Shown piece after piece: positions 1 through 5,392 of a DNA stretch of 5,392 nucleotides. The DNA is taken from contig JAJYHU010000322.1 of NCBI GenBank assembly GCA_021784615.1, positions 1-5,392 on the forward strand, in the 5' to 3' direction. The notes beneath the pieces were generated by a model that was not told where the DNA came from, searched no databases, and worked only from the letters and a program-made list of their open reading frames with translations. Position 1 is the stretch's first letter. Every line of letters begins with the position of its first letter. A program made the position numbers and the translations under genes. The DNA is from Acidobacteriota bacterium. GTDB taxonomy: Bacteria > Acidobacteriota > Terriglobia > UBA7540.

Positions 1-79
1 CCTGGCGCTGCGCTGCTGCCACCTCAACGGCCGCTTCGAGGATTACTGGGAGCGCCGACGCGCAGCCCTCGCCGCCTGA
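1..79 (+). CDS. C-terminal fragment of an unidentified protein (possible transposase tail)
   Basis: A reading frame enters from the left edge, with its first whole codon at position 2, and ends at TGA 77-79. It leaves 25 visible residues that end in a charged tail (EDYWERRRAALAA). The pattern of a leucine/arginine-rich helix, then NGRF, an acidic pair, YW and an Arg cluster resembles my recollection of C-termini of some insertion-sequence transposases, for example ISKra4-like ones. With so few residues this is only a hint, and any gene ending by chance in such a helix is equally possible. The good promoter just downstream suggests it is transcriptionally separate from the glycosyltransferase genes. 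The frame is open throughout and its GC-rich codon use matches the neighbours, which supports its being real coding sequence. Confidence 0.45.
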   Translation, partial: LALRCCHLNGRFEDYWERRRAALAA

Positions 80-121
80 TTCCCACTTCTATGTCGCAAC
101 CCCCCCAAGTCCCGGCATTGA

Positions 122-150
122 TTGACTGAACTCCAGGTGCGTGCTATTTT
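122..150 (+). promoter_or_regulatory. Predicted sigma70-type promoter for the glycosyltransferase genes
   Basis: A -35 box TTGACT (122-127, five of six consensus bases) is followed by exactly 17 nt and a -10 box TATTTT (145-150, four of six). TG at 142-143 lies one base before the -10 box, giving an extended -10 element. Transcription would begin near 157, leaving a leader of roughly 27-40 nt before the first gene. It is the best promoter match I found between genes and is correctly placed and oriented. This is a consensus match only; no operator or regulator site was recognised around it. Confidence 0.5.
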
Positions 151-169
151 CGGGGTCGCCCTGAGGCAC

Positions 170-179
170 AGGATAAAGG
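170..179 (+). promoter_or_regulatory. Weak ribosome binding site bearing on the start of the first glycosyltransferase gene
   Basis: The stretch AGGATAAAGG holds two partial Shine-Dalgarno cores. AGGA (170-173) lies 10 nt before the TTG at 184. AAAGG (175-179) lies 4 nt before that TTG and 16 nt before the in-frame ATG at 196. Spacing favours TTG 184, while family N-termini favour ATG 196 (protein beginning MISVVIP). The start therefore stays ambiguous by four residues. Confidence 0.35.
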
Positions 180-183
180 CGCT

Positions 184-1311
184 TTGGACCACTCTATGAT
201 TTCGGTTGTTATTCCGACATACAAAGAAGCGGATTCCATACAAGAAATGGTCCAGCGCACCGCCGCGGCCCTGGGCGGCTCCGACGAGGAATACGAGCTG
301 ATCGTCGTCGATGACAATAGCGGGGATGGGACCGCTGAACTTGCCGAGGCGCTCAGTCCCGGGTTTCCTGTGCGCGTTCTTCGCCGCGCGGGCCGGCAAG
401 GCCTTGCAACAGCAGTTGTGGATGGCTGGGGAATCGCGCGGGGCGACCTGCTGGCCGTGATCGACGCCGACCTTCAACACCCGCCGGAAATCCTAACATC
501 CCTGGCCAAGTCAATCCGCGATTCAAACGCTGATCTGGCCATCGCCAGCCGTTACATCGAAGGCGGCGGAACTTCCGACTGGGAGCTGAGCCGCCGCCTG
601 ATTTCCTGGGGGGCGACGCATCTGGCGGCCTCCGTTCTTCCTCTGAAGCTTTCAGCCGTAAGTGATCCCATGTCGGGCATGTTCATGGTCCGCGCCGCTG
701 CGATCGCAGACGCCAAGCTCTCTCCGCTCGGATACAAGATCCTGCTTGAGGTTCTGGCCAAAGGCCGAATTGAAAACGTCGTGGAAGTTCCTTATCAATT
801 TGAGGAAAGGACGCGCGGAAGTTCCAAGCTGGGTCTGTGCCAGTACGGCGAGTACCTGGCCCACCTGGCGCACTTGTCGTGGTCCACCGGCCAGATCGGT
901 GCTTGGGTTGAATATAGCCTCGTAGGACTGACGGGAGCGGCGGTTGATCTGGGCCTCGTGTATTGCGGCGCCGAGCGCGCGGGATGGATGGCGATTTGGA
1001 TTGTGCCTGCGGCTGCGCAGATGGCGCTTGTCTGGAACTTCTTGTGGAACCAACAGGTGACCTTTCCGCGACGCACTCCGGCCAGCATGGCAAAAGGGAA
1101 GAGCCTTGCACGATTCTTGCTTTATGAGCGGATCTGCTTGCCCGGCGCAGTCCTCAACGTCTGCTTGACGCTTCTCCTGGCCCGAGGCGGCATGCGGCTG
1201 ATGGTTGCGGCGGCATGCGGCGTTGTGGCGGATGGCGTGTTTAATCTCCTTTTCAAAGTCCCCGCAATTTGGAGGGTTTGGGGCTTGCGGAGATCGGCTT
1301 CCTGCCAATAG
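184..1311 (+). CDS. DPM1-like polyprenyl-phosphate glycosyltransferase fused to a GtrA-like membrane domain
   Basis: Family 2 (GT-A fold) glycosyltransferase of the dolichol/polyprenyl-phosphate mannose synthase type. The family transfers a sugar from GDP-mannose or a UDP-sugar to polyprenyl phosphate at the cytoplasmic membrane face. Visible signs (375 aa from TTG 184): VVIPTYKEA at 8-16; the nucleotide-binding VVDDNSGDGT at 41-50; the metal-binding D-A-D at 94-96 within DADLQHPPE; ASRY at 121-124; DPMSGMF at 161-167; GYKILLEVL at 183-191; and EVPYQFEERTRGSSKL at 201-216, the usual end of the catalytic domain. Residues about 242-362 form a GtrA-like domain with about four hydrophobic segments and the hallmark NFLWNQQVTFP at 285-295. 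GtrA proteins are thought to help translocate lipid-linked sugars. The same fusion is known in DPMS enzymes such as that of Pyrococcus furiosus. All catalytic motifs are present, so it is probably active. The start could instead be ATG 196. Donor sugar (Man, Glc or other) is unknown. It probably supplies the two downstream transferases. Confidence 0.9.
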   Translation: MDHSMISVVIPTYKEADSIQEMVQRTAAALGGSDEEYELIVVDDNSGDGTAELAEALSPGFPVRVLRRAGRQGLATAVVDGWGIARGDLLAVIDADLQHPPEILTSLAKSIRDSNADLAIASRYIEGGGTSDWELSRRLISWGATHLAASVLPLKLSAVSDPMSGMFMVRAAAIADAKLSPLGYKILLEVLAKGRIENVVEVPYQFEERTRGSSKLGLCQYGEYLAHLAHLSWSTGQIGAWVEYSLVGLTGAAVDLGLVYCGAERAGWMAIWIVPAAAQMALVWNFLWNQQVTFPRRTPASMAKGKSLARFLLYERICLPGAVLNVCLTLLLARGGMRLMVAAACGVVADGVFNLLFKVPAIWRVWGLRRSASCQ

Positions 1312-1455
1312 CTTGCAAGAAGCGCCCGTAGTCCAAATCTTGTATCTTCTTGTCACCATTCCCTTCCGGAATTGAGAGAGATGAAATCCGCCTCACCTTG
1401 ACTTTCGGGACTCACCAGCCTTCCGTCGGCAGCCGATAGATTCTTTAGCTTCGGT
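1312..1455 (+). other. Intergenic spacer between the carrier glycosyltransferase and the first GT-C gene
   Basis: This 144-bp gap contains no convincing terminator. The GCTT/AAGC inverted repeat just after the stop (1311-1323) is short and lacks a T-run. A TTGACT hexamer at 1398-1403 looks like a -35 box but has no acceptable -10 box 16-18 nt downstream. A six-codon ORF (ATG 1381 to TGA 1401) follows GAGAGAG, but the purines abut the ATG, so it is probably chance. Read-through from the upstream promoter is plausible but not shown. Confidence 0.4.
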
Positions 1456-3117
1456 ATGAAGAACCTCGGCGCGCTCACTGACGAATCCGTTTTCTCCCAC
1501 AATTCCCGAATCTGGATGGCGGCGGCTCTGGTTGCCGTCCTTTTCCTGGCCTTGCCGAATCTTCGCTACCCTATTGGCAGGGATCAGGCAACGTACTGCG
1601 TCATTGCTCAAAGCCTGCTCCAGGGCAAGCAACTCTATCGCGATCTTTGGGATAACAAGCCGCCCGGCATCTTTTACATTTATATTCCCATCGTCAAAAT
1701 CTTCGGGCGGGCGATGTGGTCTGTGGGCGTTGTCGATATTGCGTGCGTGCTGGCCGTTTCTCTTTGCACGTTCTTATTCTGTCGGCGATACCTTGGCCCG
1801 CAGGCGGCTGCTGTAGCAGCCGTGTTCTATGCTTACCTGCACGACCGTCCGGGATACATCAACGCCGCACAGCCGGAAGTGTTCCTGATGATCCTGGTAT
1901 TTGCCTCCTTCTTCTTGCTGGCGCCAAAAGAGCGTGGCGCGAGATGGCGGAGTTTTGCGGCAGGATTCTCCCTGGCGCTGGCATGTTGGATCAAATACAA
2001 CGCCGTGGTGTTCTTGCCGCTGGTGGCGCTCGTTCCATACCTTAAAACCAGCATGCGGGATGCTGACCCGTTGCGTTTGGACTTGAATGTTCCTTGGAAA
2101 GTTTGGGGCGCGCGAGCCGCCGTTTTCCTCGGGGGGTTCGGAGCGGCGGTCCTTGGGGTACTGTCCTACTTCCACTTTACAGGCGCCTGGCCGGCCATGA
2201 AGCAAGTTCAATTCGAGGTTCTGCCCCGCTACGGCGCCATGGTGATTGACCGCACGCCGCATTATTTCTTGTGGGCGCTCGGGCAGACCAATTCCAATCT
2301 TGGGACGTGGACCGAAATGGGCGTTCCCGTAGCTCTTTTGATTGCCTGGATACGCCGTGCGATCAATCGGACTCTGCCCCTTTTTCTGGCGGCTTTGGCG
2401 GGATACCTGTCAACGGCGGCGCAGGCTCGCTTCAACGCTTACAGTTTTGAAACTTGCCTGCCGTTTCTTGCCATGATTTGGGCCTACGTCGTGGTAAAGA
2501 TGCTGGAAGGTTTCCAAATGCTCTCGACGAGCTTCAAACTCCGCGGCTGGACGGCCGCCCGGCTGGGTGTTTGGATCATCTTTTTCAATCTCCTTTATTT
2601 TCCTCTTCCCGCGCCAGCTATGAAACAAATCGAGCATTACGAAGGACTGGCGAAGTGGTGGCGAAACCCTGAGAAATCCTATGAGCGTTATTGGTGGGCC
2701 CTCGATCTGGAACATTTTCGAGGCGAGTTTCAGATAATCCACTACTTACGGCAACATGCCGCGGCGCAGGACCGCGTGTTTGTGTGGGGCACAGCCCCTT
2801 TGATTTACTTTCTCAGCGGGCGCGAATGTCCGACGAGATTCGTTTCCAACCTGGGGCTCATTTCAGCCTGGGCGCCCGCTGCCTGGCGAACCGAACTGGT
2901 CAGCGGCCTGCGAAAAGCGCGTCCGCGCTACCTCGTTGTGGAGCGCCGCGACGCGATACCCGCGGTCTCTTGCACCACGCTCGATTCCCAGGAGTTCTTG
3001 GTCGATTATCCGGCGCTCGCCGGGCTGATTCGAGCGAAATACGCTCCCGTTAAATCCTTCAAGAACTTCGTGGTTTACGCTCGGCGCCAACTTTCCTCAA
3101 CCGCTGAAGCGTCATGA
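1456..3117 (+). CDS. PMT_2/ArnT-like (GT39-type, GT-C fold) membrane glycosyltransferase, first tandem copy
   Basis: Multi-pass membrane protein of 553 aa with about ten hydrophobic segments between residues 20 and 386, then a mostly soluble C-terminal region from about 390. Family members take a sugar from a polyprenyl-phosphate carrier and transfer it to protein, lipid or glycan on the outer membrane face. The first external loop carries the hallmark block: R42-D43-Q44, then YRDLWDNKPPGIFYIY at 61-76. D43 fits the acidic residue expected at the GT-C active site after the first helix. Other conserved blocks are AAQPE at 137-141, WIKYNA at 178-183, VLPRY at 255-259, FETC at 331-334 and VWGTAPLIYFLSGR at 443-456. 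The ATG at 1456 lacks a clear Shine-Dalgarno, but the downstream paralogue aligns from residue 1 with no gap, which supports this start over ATG 1516. It overlaps the next gene by 4 nt. Donor and acceptor are not determinable; the gene 144 bp upstream probably makes the lipid donor. Confidence 0.85.
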   Translation: MKNLGALTDESVFSHNSRIWMAAALVAVLFLALPNLRYPIGRDQATYCVIAQSLLQGKQLYRDLWDNKPPGIFYIYIPIVKIFGRAMWSVGVVDIACVLAVSLCTFLFCRRYLGPQAAAVAAVFYAYLHDRPGYINAAQPEVFLMILVFASFFLLAPKERGARWRSFAAGFSLALACWIKYNAVVFLPLVALVPYLKTSMRDADPLRLDLNVPWKVWGARAAVFLGGFGAAVLGVLSYFHFTGAWPAMKQVQFEVLPRYGAMVIDRTPHYFLWALGQTNSNLGTWTEMGVPVALLIAWIRRAINRTLPLFLAALAGYLSTAAQARFNAYSFETCLPFLAMIWAYVVVKMLEGFQMLSTSFKLRGWTAARLGVWIIFFNLLYFPLPAPAMKQIEHYEGLAKWWRNPEKSYERYWWALDLEHFRGEFQIIHYLRQHAAAQDRVFVWGTAPLIYFLSGRECPTRFVSNLGLISAWAPAAWRTELVSGLRKARPRYLVVERRDAIPAVSCTTLDSQEFLVDYPALAGLIRAKYAPVKSFKNFVVYARRQLSSTAEAS

Positions 3118-4766
3118 TCGAAGGATCGTCATTTCCGAACCGGCAGACGCATGACCGCGGATCAGGCCGTTGGCTTGCCGCGGCGCTGGCCTTGGTGGTT
3201 CTGCAAGCGACACCAAATCTTTGCTACCCGATTGGACGCGACCAGGCAACTTACTTGGTGATTGCACGAGGACTGCTCCACGGGAAAGAGCTTTATCGGG
3301 ACCTCTGGGACAATAAGCCGCCCGGTATTTTCTACATTTATACAATCATCGTAAAAATATTCGGTCCGGCGATGTGGAGCATCGGAGTTGTGGATATTCT
3401 CTGGCTGCTCAGTATTTCCCTTTGTCTCTTTCGCTTTGTCGAGCGCACCCTCGGCAGGTCCGCCGCTTTTCTGGCGGTTGTCGTCAACGCGGCAATGCAC
3501 ATCCGGGCCGGCTATTGGGACGCCGCCCAGCCGGAAACCTTCGTGATGCTTTTCGTTTTCGGAAGCTATTTTTGGCTGGCCAAGAGCAGACAAGGGTCAA
3601 AGCTCAAGGACATCGGCGCCGGAGTTTTGTTTGCCGCGGCCTTCTGGATAAAGTACAACGCGATTGCCTTTTTGCCGTTTCTCCTGCTGCTGCCCTATCT
3701 CGAACTCAAAACGCTTGCTCGCCTGCCTCGATGCCTACGACTGCGCGTTTCAGGACGCGATTGGGGCCGGGCGGCGGCCAGATTCGCGGCGGGGTTCTTG
3801 CTGGGCTGCGCCGGTGCACTCTTTTATCTGTGGTTCAGTGGATCGTGGAATGCGTTCGAGGAAGAGCAGTTCAAAGTTCTGCCGCGATATGCCGCCATGG
3901 CGCTCGAATCGGCTCCGCAGTACTGGCTTTGGGCGGCCGGGCGCATTCACTTCTGGCTGGGTTTTTGGACCGTGTGCGCGGCAGTGGCATCACTCCTGAT
4001 CGCCTGGAGGCGGCGCCAACTCGCTCGGCTCACTCCGGCGCTGATTGGAGCCGCCACCGGGTTTGCCGCTCTCGCCGTGCAAATCCGCTACCAGCCTTAT
4101 TACTTTGAAACGTGCTATCCCTTTTTCGCCATCTTTTGGGCGTACCTCGGAATTCAAGCCTGCGAAGGCGTCCGTTTTCTAGCCCAATTCTTTCTGGACC
4201 GCAACTGGCGCGTAGCTCGCGTTCTCATCTGGGCGCTGTTTGCGGCCCTCGTTGCGGTTCCGCTGCCGGGCCCCATGGTGAGGATGTTTGTGAATTACAA
4301 AGCGTTCGGCGCATGGCGGCAGAACTCCGCGCGTTTCTATGCCAATTATTCGTGGCCGGGCGCCGCCGAAGATTTCCGCGGTGTTCTATCTGTCGTGGAT
4401 TATCTCAAGCGCAACCCTTCGCCGCCGACGGAAGTCTGCGTTTGGGGCAATGAGCCCTTGATTTACTACCTGAGCGGGCGCCAGCCGCCGACGCGGTTTG
4501 TGTGGAACCTGGCTCTCATTGCGCGTTGGAGGCTCACCGGCTGGCGGCGGCAATTCATGCGGCGACTTTCGGAATCGCACCCGCGCTTCATCGTCGTGGC
4601 GCGGGATGACGAAGTGCACGGACTCTCCGGCACCTTCCAGGACTCCGAGCAGGCTCTTCAGGAGTTTCCGGCACTGGACGGCTACCTGCGGTCTTTTTAT
4701 CGGCCCTGCAAAGATGTTGGAACTTTCCTAGTCTACTGCCGCGTCCCGCCAACTTCGAGCCTCTAA
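3114..4766 (+). CDS. PMT_2/ArnT-like (GT39-type, GT-C fold) membrane glycosyltransferase, second tandem copy
   Basis: A 550-aa paralogue of the preceding gene, with the same plan of about ten membrane segments followed by a soluble C-terminal region. The identical YPIGRDQATY block at 38-47 holds the candidate catalytic D43, and YRDLWDNKPPGIFYIY at 61-76 is unchanged. AAQPE at 137-141, WIKYNA at 178-183, VLPRY at 255-259, FETC at 331-334 and PLIYYLSGR at 448-456 fall at the same residue numbers as in the first copy. A hand count gives about 245 identities in 543 ungapped positions. Its ATG overlaps the upstream TGA (ATGA, 3114-3117) and no strong Shine-Dalgarno is visible, so it probably depends on translational coupling. 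Intact family motifs argue that it is functional and not a decaying duplicate. Likely role: transferring a polyprenyl-linked sugar on the outer membrane face, with acceptor or donor choice perhaps different from copy one. It ends 21 bp from the convergent gene. Confidence 0.85.
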   Translation: MIEGSSFPNRQTHDRGSGRWLAAALALVVLQATPNLCYPIGRDQATYLVIARGLLHGKELYRDLWDNKPPGIFYIYTIIVKIFGPAMWSIGVVDILWLLSISLCLFRFVERTLGRSAAFLAVVVNAAMHIRAGYWDAAQPETFVMLFVFGSYFWLAKSRQGSKLKDIGAGVLFAAAFWIKYNAIAFLPFLLLLPYLELKTLARLPRCLRLRVSGRDWGRAAARFAAGFLLGCAGALFYLWFSGSWNAFEEEQFKVLPRYAAMALESAPQYWLWAAGRIHFWLGFWTVCAAVASLLIAWRRRQLARLTPALIGAATGFAALAVQIRYQPYYFETCYPFFAIFWAYLGIQACEGVRFLAQFFLDRNWRVARVLIWALFAALVAVPLPGPMVRMFVNYKAFGAWRQNSARFYANYSWPGAAEDFRGVLSVVDYLKRNPSPPTEVCVWGNEPLIYYLSGRQPPTRFVWNLALIARWRLTGWRRQFMRRLSESHPRFIVVARDDEVHGLSGTFQDSEQALQEFPALDGYLRSFYRPCKDVGTFLVYCRVPPTSSL

Positions 4767-4787
4767 GCTTGCTTGCCGAACATCAAT

Positions 4788-5392
4788 TCAGCCGTGCGAT
4801 TCAGGCTTGAGGACGGGAACCCGCAGGTTCAGAAAAAATAAGATGGCCGACAAGGCCAGAGCGGCGAGAGAAACCGCAAGGCCCGGAATGAGTCCTCGCT
4901 GCCGGTAATGGAACCGAATAATGTGCCGGCCCGCTCCGGCCTGAACGGCCCGAAACAGATGGTCCGCACGGAGGATTTTCACCTTATGCCCGTCCAAGCT
5001 TGCGTGCCAGTTGGGATCGTAGCGGTCAAGCAGGACCACGTAGCCAGGACGGGAAAGATTGACACGCAATGTAACGCTGTCCGGCCGGCGGTGGAACGAC
5101 TCAACCTGCCCCGCGGAGCCGGGAAGCGAATCCGCGGGACCGACGCCGGCTCTTGAAGCAAGCAGGACCTCACCCGTGGCATCAAAGTCGGGGTCGGAGA
5201 GCCGGGTGAGCGTCTCGTCCGCATCCGGAGAATAAAGGGCCGAACCGGTGATAAAAGCTCGCGGCGTGTAGCACCGGTTTTCATACAGATAGCCGGGGTA
5301 AAGAGTGCCGTCGAAGATAGGAGCGACTTCGCGGAGAGTGCCAAACGGCCTGCGCGCGCCGAGAATCTGGTACCGAACGTTGCTGCGGCCAA
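4788..5392 (-). CDS. YfhO-family membrane protein, C-terminal 200 residues (5' end outside window)
   Basis: On the - strand the frame ending at TGA (4790-4788) stays open to the window edge. I translated it by hand: 200 residues are visible, and the TTG at 5069-5067 is internal, not the true start. Recognisable blocks, numbered from the first visible residue, are: YENRCYTPRAF at 36-46, matching the usual Asn...ProArgAlaPhe segment before the C-terminal domain; FDATGEVLL at 69-77; GYVVLLDRYDPNWHASLDG at 116-134; ILRADHLFRAVQAGAGRHIIRF at 139-160 (a beta-rich extracytoplasmic domain); and a final hydrophobic helix at about 167-189. YfhO proteins are large polytopic GT-C-like enzymes; Bacillus YfhO is linked to lipoteichoic acid glycosylation. 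The N-terminal catalytic part is not in view, so activity cannot be judged. The gene converges on the glycosyltransferase genes and is transcribed separately. Confidence 0.82.
   Translation of the reverse strand, partial: GRSNVRYQILGARRPFGTLREVAPIFDGTLYPGYLYENRCYTPRAFITGSALYSPDADETLTRLSDPDFDATGEVLLASRAGVGPADSLPGSAGQVESFHRRPDSVTLRVNLSRPGYVVLLDRYDPNWHASLDGHKVKILRADHLFRAVQAGAGRHIIRFHYRQRGLIPGLAVSLAALALSAILFFLNLRVPVLKPESHG

Noticed and set aside
1311..1323. GCTT...AAGC inverted repeat after the first gene, considered as a terminator
   Set aside because: The stem is only 4 bp and no T-run follows.
652..1359. Long - strand open frame (235 codons) opposite the DPM1-GtrA gene
   Set aside because: It is antisense to a gene with clear catalytic motifs. 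Its translation is Arg/His/Gln-rich and low in family-like pattern, typical of a shadow frame in GC-rich DNA.
1381..1401. Six-codon ORF (MKSASP) after a GAGAGAG purine run, considered as a leader peptide
   Set aside because: The purine run abuts the ATG, leaving no proper ribosome spacing. There are no regulatory codon runs and no attenuator hairpins, so chance is likelier.
1398..1403. TTGACT hexamer considered as a second promoter before the first GT-C gene
   Set aside because: The sequence 16-18 nt downstream (around 1420-1427) does not resemble a -10 box.
3374..4108. Second + strand open frame (244 codons) within the second GT-C gene
   Set aside because: It is out of frame with a well-supported membrane glycosyltransferase, and its translation is rich in Arg, Ser and Gly without recognisable motifs.
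4817..4830. GAACC-CGCA-GGTTC hairpin followed by an A-run (4832-4837), considered as a terminator
   Set aside because: On the + strand it is followed by A, not T. On the - strand the T-run precedes the hairpin. It lies inside the YfhO-like coding sequence and the stem is only 5 bp.
4979..5392. - strand open frame with a start codon (137 codons) overlapping the YfhO-like gene
   Set aside because: Another frame on the same strand gives a clear YfhO C-terminus across the same bases. This one is Ser/Arg/Pro-rich and motif-free.

Overview
The window comes from a moderately GC-rich bacterial chromosome. The protein styles suggest a soil or environmental Gram-negative lineage such as Acidobacteriota, but no phylogenetic marker is present, so this is a guess. 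It holds a short surface-glycosylation locus: three codirectional + strand genes for a polyprenyl-phosphate glycosyltransferase and two multi-pass GT-C transferases. A fourth membrane-protein gene faces them from the - strand.

Layout. Positions 1-79 are the last 25 codons of an unidentified + strand gene, possibly a transposase tail. Positions 80-183 are intergenic and carry a good sigma70-type promoter (TTGACT, 17 nt, TATTTT with an extended -10 TG). Positions 184-1311 encode a GT2/DPM1-type glycosyltransferase fused to a C-terminal GtrA-like membrane domain. After a 144-bp gap, 1456-3117 and 3114-4766 encode two paralogous PMT_2/ArnT-like (GT39-like) integral membrane glycosyltransferases that overlap by ATGA. 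They align without a gap for about 543 residues, at about 45% identity by hand count. After 21 bp, the - strand carries the last 200 codons of a YfhO-family membrane protein, open to the window edge.

Working model (inference). The GT2 domain charges polyprenyl phosphate with a sugar at the cytoplasmic face. The GtrA-like domain helps move or hold the lipid-linked sugar across the membrane. The two GT-C enzymes transfer sugar from the lipid to acceptors on the outer face. The logic resembles gtrA/gtrB/gtr(type) O-antigen modification and PMT or ArnT systems, but here carrier synthesis and putative flipping sit on one polypeptide and the final transferase is duplicated. The YfhO-like neighbour belongs to a family also linked to extracytoplasmic glycosylation. 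Sugar donor and acceptor cannot be read from the sequence. No tRNA, rRNA, CRISPR array or convincing intrinsic terminator was seen.
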